Source: Conexibacter woesei DSM 14684
GTDB lineage: Bacteria; Actinomycetota; Thermoleophilia; Solirubrobacterales; Solirubrobacteraceae
NCBI RefSeq assembly: GCF_000025265.1
Contig: NC_013739.1
Coordinates: 4,822,001-4,886,000 of the forward strand
Length of the DNA stretch: 64,000 nucleotides
Reading direction: 5' to 3'
The translations under genes and the position numbers were made by a program. Shown one piece after another: positions 28,718 to 35,535 of this stretch (position 1 is the first letter of the stretch; every line of letters begins with the position of its first letter). The notes beneath the pieces were generated by a model that saw only the letters and a program-made list of their open reading frames with translations, was not told the origin of the DNA and ran no database searches.

Positions 28718-29746
28718 TCAGGCCGGGACGAGGATCGCGCGGCCCTGCAGCCGGCCGCCGTCGAGGTCGGCCATCGCGTCGTTGACAGCGTCGAGCGGGT
28801 AGGTCGTCGTGTGCAGCGTCACCCTCCGCTGCCGGGTCAGCGTCATCAGGTTCGCGAGGTCGTCGTAGGAGCCGACGAGGTTCCCGACGAAGTTGATCTC
28901 GCGCGAGATGATGTCGATCGTCGGCACGTCGACGTTCTCGCCGTAGCCGATCACGAAGTACGAGCCGGCGTCGCGCAGCATCGCGACGCCGTCGGGGATG
29001 ATCCCGTGCTCGCCGACGAAGTCGATCACCGCCTCGGCGCCACGGCCGTCGGTCAGCTCGAGCACCTTCGCGACGTGCGTCCCGTCGACCCGCACGGTGT
29101 GGTCGGCGCCCAGCTCGCGCGCGAGCGCGAGGGCGCCCTCGGACGGGTCGAGCACGACGATCTCGGCGGGCGTCAGCGCGCTCAGGCACTGGATCCCGAT
29201 GTGACCGAGCCCGCCGGCGCCGACGACGACTGCGAACGTGCCCGGGTGGAGGATCGGGGCCGCCTTGCGGACCGCGTGGTACGCGGTCAGCCCCGCGTCG
29301 GCGAGCGCCGCGACGGCGCCCGGTTCGACACCGGCGCCGAGCTTGACGACCGAGCGCGCCGTCGTGCGCATCAGCTCGGCGAAGCCACCGTCGACCGAGA
29401 TGCCCGGAAAGCGGCTGTCCTCGCAGTGGACGTCGTCGCCGATGCGGCACGCGCGACAGAGCCCGCACGTGACGAGCGGATGCAGGATCACCGGATCGCC
29501 GACCGCGACGTTGCTGACCGCCGCGCCGATCTCGTGGACCCAGCCGGCGTTCTCGTGGCCGAGCACGTACGGCAGCTCGACGCCCGACTTCTCCGCCCAC
29601 TGGCCCTGCTGGATGTGGAGGTCGGTGCGGCACAGGCCGGCGCCGCCGATCCGGACGATCACGTCGTGCGGCGCGAGCAGCGCCGGCTCCGCCAGCTCCT
29701 CGACGTGCAGCTGGCCGTGGTACTCGTGCAGGCGCGCGGCTCTCAT
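28718..29746 (-). CDS. Zinc-dependent alcohol dehydrogenase
   Basis: A 342-residue medium-chain dehydrogenase. Catalytic zinc ligands lie in GGAGLCRTDLH and LGHENAGWV, the structural zinc in CGLCRACRIGDDVHC, and the NAD-binding loop is VVVGAGGLGHIGIQ. The preceding acidic residue context (VVLDPSEG) favours NAD. The ATG at 29746 overlaps the stop of the MIP18-like gene (ATGA). The order amidohydrolase, MIP18, Zn-dehydrogenase is one I recall downstream of actinobacterial propane monooxygenase (prm/mim) operons, where the dehydrogenase oxidises propanol. No monooxygenase is present here. Confidence 0.93.
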   Translation of the reverse strand: MRAARLHEYHGQLHVEELAEPALLAPHDVIVRIGGAGLCRTDLHIQQGQWAEKSGVELPYVLGHENAGWVHEIGAAVSNVAVGDPVILHPLVTCGLCRACRIGDDVHCEDSRFPGISVDGGFAELMRTTARSVVKLGAGVEPGAVAALADAGLTAYHAVRKAAPILHPGTFAVVVGAGGLGHIGIQCLSALTPAEIVVLDPSEGALALARELGADHTVRVDGTHVAKVLELTDGRGAEAVIDFVGEHGIIPDGVAMLRDAGSYFVIGYGENVDVPTIDIISREINFVGNLVGSYDDLANLMTLTRQRRVTLHTTTYPLDAVNDAMADLDGGRLQGRAILVPA

Positions 29747-30438
29747 GCCGCTCTCCTCTCCTGGTCGGGAACGCCGTAGCGCGTCCGCAGCAGCCCGCGG
29801 CAGAAGCCGCCGTTGCCCTCCAGGCTCACGCGCACCAGCCGCGCGACGCGCAGAAAGCGCTCCAGCTCGCCGGCGTCCGCGAGCGTCCCGCCGTCAGGGC
29901 GCACGAACGCGGGCGTGTGCGGCGCGGACGGCAGTCCCAGCTGCTCGCGCAGCGCCCGGCAGCGCTCGCGGTCCGTTCCCGGCGGCAGTCGCGAGAGCGT
30001 CAGCGTGCGGAGGTCGTCGAGCGCGCAGCCGCCTGCAAGCAGCGTCTCGGCGATGCGCGCCTGGCGCGCGACGAGCGCCTTGCGCTCGAAGCGCGTCCGC
30101 AGCAGGTCTGGCTCGCCTGCTGCCTCGCCGGGGAACGCGGCCGCGAACCCGTCGTGCCCGGCGACGGCGGAGGCGATCTGCTCCCCGGCGAAGTGATCGC
30201 CGACGTCGACGGTGACGGCGTCGACGCCCGGCAGCCGCGCGACCGCCGCGTGCGAGTCGGCGACCATCAGGTAGACGAAGCTCGGGGCGCAGAAGAACGT
30301 CGGCAGCCGCAGGCTGACGTGCACGTCGGCGCCGTCGATCGCGACCGCGCCGACGAACCCCAGCTCGGTGAGCGGCTCGTCGAGCTCCGGGTCGCGCACG
30401 CCGGCGAGCGCGCCGAGCACCGCTGCCCGCGTCGTCAT
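29743..30438 (-). CDS. MIP18/DUF59-like metal-sulfur cluster assembly protein
   Basis: A 231-residue protein. The N-terminal 100 residues match the MIP18/PaaD fold (VRDPELDEPLTELGFVGAVAIDGADVHVSLRLPTFFCAPSF), including the conserved DPELDEPL motif. The C-terminal half (RTRFERKALVARQARIAETL onward) is family-specific and of unknown function. DUF59 proteins help insert Fe-S or di-iron centres into partner enzymes. It is coupled by four-base overlaps to the amidohydrolase upstream and the alcohol dehydrogenase downstream. Confidence 0.85.
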   Translation of the reverse strand: MTTRAAVLGALAGVRDPELDEPLTELGFVGAVAIDGADVHVSLRLPTFFCAPSFVYLMVADSHAAVARLPGVDAVTVDVGDHFAGEQIASAVAGHDGFAAAFPGEAAGEPDLLRTRFERKALVARQARIAETLLAGGCALDDLRTLTLSRLPPGTDRERCRALREQLGLPSAPHTPAFVRPDGGTLADAGELERFLRVARLVRVSLEGNGGFCRGLLRTRYGVPDQERRAA

Positions 30439-31469
30439 GCCGGACTCACCGGCTCCGAGCCGATCGCGGCAGTCTGCTCGGGCGCACCGGCGATGTCGAG
30501 CTCCGGCGGCACGTCGATGTCGTACAGCGCCGCCGCGTTGAGGCCGAGGATCTTGCGCTTGACGTCCGGCGTCAGCTCCGGGTACTCGCTCATGTCGGCC
30601 GGGATCTCGAGGTCGACGAAGCGCTCGATCAGCCACTTCGGCTGCCAGATCGCGTAGTCGCTGGCGAACAGGATGCGGTCCTCGCCGATCCAGTAGAGCA
30701 GCTCGCCGAGCACCTGCGCGAAGTAGCGCGGGCGCGTGTGGATGAACGGCATCGCCACCGCGAGACCGCCGTAGACGTTCGGCTCCTGCGTCGCGATCCA
30801 GCAGAAGTCCTCCAGCCGCGGCAGGCCGCAGTGCTCGACGATGAAGTTCAGCTCCGGGAAGTCCGTCGCGGCGTAGTCGACGTCGGCGACGTCGAACGCG
30901 TCGCGGTCGAGCGGCCAGATCGTCGGGCCCTTGTGGACGTGGATGTTGCGGATGCCCAGCTCCTGCGACTTCTCCAGGTAGCGGTGAGCCTCCGGGCTCT
31001 TCAACGAGTAGCCGCGCGAATCGCCCCGCCACTCGGCGGTGTAGAGCTTCACGCCTCTGAGCTGGTACCGCTCCGCCAGCTCCTCCAGCGCCGCGAGCCC
31101 GGCGTCGCCGTCGCGCGGGTCCCACGCGCCGTTGACGATGAAGCGGCCGGGATGGCGCGCGGCGACGTCGGCGTTCTGCTCGGTCGTGTTGAAGCCTCTC
31201 TTGTAGAAGTCCGTCAGGTACGTCGGCAGGAACAGCGCGACGTCGTCGTAGCCGACCTCGAAGAGGTCGTGCATCAGGTCCTCTTCGCTGTAGCGCTGAA
31301 ATCTCTCCAGCGACCAGACCCACTCCGGCGGACTGAGGTTGCGGTGGTAGTCGTAGAAGCAGTTGATGAACCCTGCGCCGAACTCGTTCGCCTGGTTCTC
31401 GGGGCTCGCGTCCCAGAAGTGGACGTGGCCGTCGACGACGAAGTAGCGCTCGCCGTTCTTCTCGTACAT
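30435..31469 (-). CDS. Amidohydrolase-2 family protein
   Basis: A 344-residue TIM-barrel metal-dependent hydrolase or decarboxylase. Metal-binding motifs are VDGHVHFWD at the N-terminus, NIHVHKGP and FIVEHCGLP in the middle, and FASDYAIW near the C-terminus. The family includes ACMSD-like decarboxylases; related proteins accompany propane/acetone monooxygenase operons with no settled role. ATG at 31469 has GAGGAG upstream. It is first in a three-gene coupled operon. Confidence 0.9.
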   Translation of the reverse strand: MYEKNGERYFVVDGHVHFWDASPENQANEFGAGFINCFYDYHRNLSPPEWVWSLERFQRYSEEDLMHDLFEVGYDDVALFLPTYLTDFYKRGFNTTEQNADVAARHPGRFIVNGAWDPRDGDAGLAALEELAERYQLRGVKLYTAEWRGDSRGYSLKSPEAHRYLEKSQELGIRNIHVHKGPTIWPLDRDAFDVADVDYAATDFPELNFIVEHCGLPRLEDFCWIATQEPNVYGGLAVAMPFIHTRPRYFAQVLGELLYWIGEDRILFASDYAIWQPKWLIERFVDLEIPADMSEYPELTPDVKRKILGLNAAALYDIDVPPELDIAGAPEQTAAIGSEPVSPA

Positions 31470-31530
31470 GGTCGCTCCTCTGCTTCTGTCCCGACCTCAA
31501 CCCAGTGCATCACCGCAGGGAGGCGTCAGG

Positions 31531-31552
31531 GCGCTGCCGCGCGCGGCAGCGC
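31531..31552. promoter_or_regulatory. 22-bp perfect GC palindrome
   Basis: GCGCTGCCGCG and its exact complement form an uninterrupted palindrome in the 115-base gap between the HD-domain gene end and the amidohydrolase start, both on the minus strand. It could be a terminator stem for the amidohydrolase-upstream side or an operator. No T tract follows. Confidence 0.4.
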
Positions 31553-31584
31553 GCCAGGACGATGCAGGCTGGCGCGCTCAGGCC

Positions 31585-32451
31585 CTAGATCCTGAACACG
31601 GGCACGAGGCGTCTCTCGTGCTCGGCGTCGATCCGCGCGATCACCTCGACGTGCTCCTCCAGCCCGGAGCCGCGCAGCTTCGTCGCGAGCAGCTCGTCGA
31701 CCTGGAAGATGCCGGCGCTGTTGGACATCGCGATCTCGACGCGGACCGCGCGGTCCTTGCCGGGAACTATCTTGACGTCCTCGATCGCGTAGGCGGAGAG
31801 CGAGTGGATGTTCTGGTGGCCGGCCTCGAACGGCACGCGCGACCGGCCGCGGGCCATGTCGAGCGCGTCGGCGACGCGGACGATCCCGGCCTCGATCGTG
31901 AACGGGTTGCCGCGGCGGCGGTGGCCGATGATCGCGTGCAGCGTCTCGGAGACGACGATCGAGCGCTCCGGCTCGTCGTAGACGTCGCTCAGCAGCTCGG
32001 GCAGCTTGGCGGCGGCGAGGAAGAGGCTGTACGCCTCGTGGTCGGCGCGGTGGACGGTCATGCCGACGTCGTGCAGCAGCGCGCCGCCGGCGATCACGAC
32101 CTCGGCGTCTCTCAATCTCATGCCGTAGTCGGCGACCATGCCCGGCACCACGCCTCTGCGGAACAGCAGCCGCGAGAGCCGCAGCGCGATGTTGAGCACG
32201 ATCTGGATGTGGATCCACGAGTGGTCCGACATGCCGAGGCGGCGCGTCGCGTTGACCGCCTGCACGTGCCACCACGCCTTCACCTGGTCGTCCTCGTTGA
32301 CCGCAGCGATCAGCTTCTCCAGCTTGCGGTTGCCGCGCGTCGGGACGCGGATCCTCACGTCCGCGATCGCCTCCCGCGGCGAGCGGTCGGACGGGTCGAC
32401 CTGCGCCGGCAGGTCGTCGAGCCGAGCGGGCGTGGTCTCGTCGGCGCTCAT
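31585..32451 (-). CDS. HD-domain phosphohydrolase
   Basis: A 288-residue protein of the HD superfamily. The metal-binding pattern is seen as HSWIHIQIVLNIALRL, GGALLHDVGMTVHRADHEAYS and HAIIGHRRRGNPFTIEAGIVRVADALDM. These residues suit hydrolysis of a phosphate or nucleotide ester. The N-terminus is polar and the C-terminal 80 residues form a separate small domain. The substrate is unknown. It lies 115 bases upstream, in transcription sense, of no clear partner. Confidence 0.85.
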   Translation of the reverse strand: MSADETTPARLDDLPAQVDPSDRSPREAIADVRIRVPTRGNRKLEKLIAAVNEDDQVKAWWHVQAVNATRRLGMSDHSWIHIQIVLNIALRLSRLLFRRGVVPGMVADYGMRLRDAEVVIAGGALLHDVGMTVHRADHEAYSLFLAAAKLPELLSDVYDEPERSIVVSETLHAIIGHRRRGNPFTIEAGIVRVADALDMARGRSRVPFEAGHQNIHSLSAYAIEDVKIVPGKDRAVRVEIAMSNSAGIFQVDELLATKLRGSGLEEHVEVIARIDAEHERRLVPVFRI

Positions 32452-32540
32452 GCGCGGGAGGCTATCGGGCGGACGGGCAGCGCCCCGGAGAGCGAGCCGC
32501 CAGGCGAGTTCTCCAGGCGTAACGCGAGGCTCTGCCGAGG

Positions 32541-33884
32541 CTACGCCATGCAGTCGTCGCGCGGGAGGAACGGCAGGCCGGGGAGACGCGTCTCGGCGGC
32601 GAGCAGACGCAGGCCCTTCGTCGTGCGCTCGAACGCGCCGCCGATCGAGACACCAAGCGACACCGACGCGCCGAGCTGCGTCGCGTCGCTGCTGAGCGCG
32701 TAGCGGCGGCGGTCGAGCTGGCCGTGGCGCTCGATCCGCTCGGCGAGCGCGCTCGCCCGCTCGGCAACCGCCGTGGGGTCGCCGCGCAGCGCGTCGAGCA
32801 GGTCACCCGCGGCGGCACGGTTGGCGGGGTCGGTCAGGTCGAGCGTCGCGTCCAGCTCGACGACGCCGCCGCGGCCCGCGCCGTCGGCGCCTCTGCCGCG
32901 TCTGCCGCCGCGGACGTCGAGCGCGAACGCGCCGCTGCCGCTCGCCTCGCCGGCCGCGTGGACGCCGAGCGTGAGCGGCGCGCCGTCGCGGCCGAGCCGG
33001 TAGGAGAGCACGACGCGTCCGCCGCCGTTGCCGGCGAGCGCGCTGCCCGGCAGCCGCAGCCGCGCGCTCGCCGCCGCGCTCAGCCGCACGTACCACGTCG
33101 TCTCACCCGCGCGCGTGCGCTTGCGCCCCAGCACGGCCGCCGCCTCCCCACCGGCCGAGGACTCGCGCCCGCCGAGCCCGAACGGGACCGACAGCGAGGC
33201 GAGCGCGCCGCCCTCCTCGTGCACCTCGTCGGGCGGCGGCAGCTGCGGATGCGGCAGCCAGCCGAGCGCGTCGCACAGCAGCGAGCAGGCGCCGCGCACG
33301 TCGTCGAGCAGCTTGCCGCCGATCGTCGCCTTGCGGCCGTAGCGCTCGACGAAGCGCCGCGCAGACGCCGCGTCGGGGAACGTCCAGGCGCGTCCCGAAG
33401 CCCAGGCGACGCCGGCGTTCGCTCTCCCCTCGGCGCCGATCCCGAACAGCGTCAGCCCGACGCCGACCGTCGCCCCGACGCTGCTGCCGTCCGCGAGCGT
33501 GACGGTGACGCGGCCGTCGGAGCCGCGCACGGCGGTGAGCGTGCCGCTCGTGCCGAGCTTGACGACGGCGATCGTCTCGCTCAGCCGTTCCTCGCGCACG
33601 CGCCGCTCCAGCGGGCACGGCGCGAGGTCGGCGCGCGGGACGAGCGGGCGCGGGCACGGTCCAGGGGCGACCGTGCAGATCCCCCGCTGGATGCCCGCCA
33701 GCACGTGGCTGCCGAGGCCGCCCGCCGTGAGCCCGACGAGGCCGAGGAAGACGACCGCGACGAGCACGAGCAGCGCGGCGTACTCGTTCGTCGCCTGTCC
33801 CCGCTCGCCGTCCCGCCCGCACCGCATCGGACGAGCAAAGCGCCCACGGCAGGCCGCGTCGAGGCCGCGCGCGACGATTGGCAC
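32541..33884 (-). CDS. Flp-pilin-like signal and anchor fused to a large unknown exported domain
   Basis: A 447-residue protein. Near residue 30 it has ERGQATNEYAALLVLVAVVF, a class III prepilin-like site: Gly, then Gln-Ala-Thr-Asn-Glu-Tyr with Glu at +5 and Tyr at +6 as in Flp pilins, then a hydrophobic helix. About 370 residues follow, rich in beta-prone and charged segments (VTVTLADGSSVGATVGVGL, WYVRLSAAASARLRLPG). No family was recognised for that part. It is far longer than Flp pilins (about 60 residues). ATG at 33884 or an internal ATG about 19 codons later may be the start. Confidence 0.75.
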   Translation of the reverse strand: MPIVARGLDAACRGRFARPMRCGRDGERGQATNEYAALLVLVAVVFLGLVGLTAGGLGSHVLAGIQRGICTVAPGPCPRPLVPRADLAPCPLERRVREERLSETIAVVKLGTSGTLTAVRGSDGRVTVTLADGSSVGATVGVGLTLFGIGAEGRANAGVAWASGRAWTFPDAASARRFVERYGRKATIGGKLLDDVRGACSLLCDALGWLPHPQLPPPDEVHEEGGALASLSVPFGLGGRESSAGGEAAAVLGRKRTRAGETTWYVRLSAAASARLRLPGSALAGNGGGRVVLSYRLGRDGAPLTLGVHAAGEASGSGAFALDVRGGRRGRGADGAGRGGVVELDATLDLTDPANRAAAGDLLDALRGDPTAVAERASALAERIERHGQLDRRRYALSSDATQLGASVSLGVSIGGAFERTTKGLRLLAAETRLPGLPFLPRDDCMA

Positions 33885-33954
33885 GGTGCGTGCGCAGCGG
33901 TGAGCGTGTGTGTTGGAGAGACGCGCGCGATCGGCGGCGACACGCGGCGGAGCA

Positions 33955-34028
33955 GCCGGCGGCGGGGCGCGGGCAGGCGCGGCGGGGCGCGGGCAGGCGC
34001 GACGGGCGCGGGCTGGCGCGACGGGCGG
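33955..34028. repeat. GC-rich short tandem repeats
   Basis: Imperfect tandem units of about 20 bases built on ggcggggcgcgggcaggcgc, in the gap between the Ppx-type gene and the Flp-like gene. No coding or terminator signal is seen. Confidence 0.6.
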
Positions 34029-34031
34029 TGC

Positions 34032-34907
34032 TCAGCTGCCAGCAGTCGCGAGGCCGAGCACGACGCCTTCGCGCAGCCCGCCGTCGGCGACCTCGAGCGG
34101 GCCGAGCAGCGCCACCACGCCGGCGAGTACGAGCAGTCCTGCCGGCAGCAGCCGCACGCGCGCGGGGTCCAGCTCGTGGTCGACCGCGACGACCGCCGCC
34201 GGCGCCGCGACGAGCTTCTCGACCGCGCATGCGAGCGCGTCGGCGTCGAGTCGCGGCCCGACCAGCCGCGCGAGCGACGTCGCGCTGCCGCCGACCGCGA
34301 CCGCACGCGTGACCGGCGGCGCCGTCACGCCGGCAAGTGCCGCCGCGACGGCGCCGCGCACCGCCTGCAGCTCCGCCGCGACCGGCGGGTCGGCGCACAG
34401 GTGCACGTCGGCGAGGTCGCCGGAGCCGAGCGCGAGCGACCGCGACCACGTCACGCCGTCAGCGCGCGTGCCGACGATCAGCTCGCTCGATCCGCCGCCG
34501 ACGTCGGCGACGCCGATCGGCTCGGCCGGCCCGCAGGCGAGCGACGCGGTCGCCCCCGCGAACGCCAGCCGCGCCTCCTCCTCCGCGCTCAGCAGCTCGA
34601 CCGGCCGGCCGGCTGCCCCGCTCAGCGCCGCGCAGACCGCGACGCCGTTGGAGACCCGTCGCAGCGCCGCCGTCGCGACGACGCGGACCGCCGTCGCGCC
34701 TGCTTCGCGCGCCGCGGCAGCCTGCTCGGCGACGACCTCGGCGAGCGAGGCGACGACGTCCTCGGCGAGCGGTTCCTGCGGACGCGACGCGCGCCCGAGC
34801 TGGGTGAAGGCGCGCACCTGGACGACAGGCAGGAGCGCGCCGCCGGCGTGGTCCGCGACCAGCAGGCGGGTCGTGTTGGACCCGATGTCGATGCAGGCAA
34901 CGCGCAC
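34032..34907 (-). CDS. Ppx/GppA-family exopolyphosphatase or guanosine pentaphosphatase
   Basis: A 291-residue actin-fold phosphatase. The N-terminal phosphate loop is ACIDIGSNTTRLLVAD, followed by VRVVATAALRR, LLSAEEEARLAFAGA and the second loop VADVGGGSSELIVG. It removes terminal phosphate from polyphosphate or pppGpp. Length matches the short two-domain actinobacterial form, lacking the C-terminal HD domain of E. coli Ppx. It is monocistronic as far as can be seen. Confidence 0.9.
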   Translation of the reverse strand: MRVACIDIGSNTTRLLVADHAGGALLPVVQVRAFTQLGRASRPQEPLAEDVVASLAEVVAEQAAAAREAGATAVRVVATAALRRVSNGVAVCAALSGAAGRPVELLSAEEEARLAFAGATASLACGPAEPIGVADVGGGSSELIVGTRADGVTWSRSLALGSGDLADVHLCADPPVAAELQAVRGAVAAALAGVTAPPVTRAVAVGGSATSLARLVGPRLDADALACAVEKLVAAPAAVVAVDHELDPARVRLLPAGLLVLAGVVALLGPLEVADGGLREGVVLGLATAGS

Positions 34908-34988
34908 GCGCGAGACAGGCTAGCTGGCCTGCCCCAGCGAGATCACGAACGCGGGCTGGAGCTTCGTGGGCGAGATCGCGAGCGTGGG

Positions 34989-35411
34989 CTACAGCTTCGT
35001 GCCCGACCACTGCTGCCGGGAGCAGAGGACCCGGCACGGCTTGTACCAGCCGCTGAAGGTGTCGACGCCTGTGGTGTCGAGGAACATGCAGAACTTGCCC
35101 GCGTTCCTGTTCCGGCCGCTCGTGTCCTTGAACGTCCCGCACGCGTCCGCGCCGAAGCGGCGGTTGAGCGTCGCTGTCAGCGTCCCGTTCGTGTCACCCG
35201 TGTATCTGCCCTGGAGCGTCTTGTCGTCAGCCTCGTCGAGGTTCAGCCTCAGGATGCCGTAGTTCTGGCCGCCGTCGGCGGTGAACCGCCACTTCCCGCT
35301 CCAGTGGTCCTGCACCACCTGGGCGCCGGCGGGCGCCGCCGCGAGGAGCGCAGCCGTTGCGGCCGCCGCAATCCAGGCGGCCAGCCGTCGCATATCGATC
35401 GTGCCCCGCAT
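34989..35411 (-). CDS. Small secreted protein, unknown
   Basis: A 140-residue protein with a signal peptide (MRRLAAWIAAAATAALLAAA then APAGAQ). The mature part has about 110 residues with four cysteines (ACGTF, KFCMF, PCRVLCSR), suggesting two disulphides, and repeated Trp-Ser-Gly/Gly-Trp-Tyr patterns. ATG at 35411 was chosen for its AGAGG ribosome binding site; ATG at 35393 is also possible. No family was recognised. Confidence 0.72.
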   Translation of the reverse strand: MRGTIDMRRLAAWIAAAATAALLAAAPAGAQVVQDHWSGKWRFTADGGQNYGILRLNLDEADDKTLQGRYTGDTNGTLTATLNRRFGADACGTFKDTSGRNRNAGKFCMFLDTTGVDTFSGWYKPCRVLCSRQQWSGTKL

Positions 35412-35535
35412 GCCGAGCCTCTTCTGTCGGAGAAACGCCACGTCCACTGTCACACCGCGGTGCCGGCCTAGCTACAGGGCGCCACCCTGGGATACGCGAG
35501 CGATGAACCTGCATCCGGCGCAGTACGGTGGGCGC

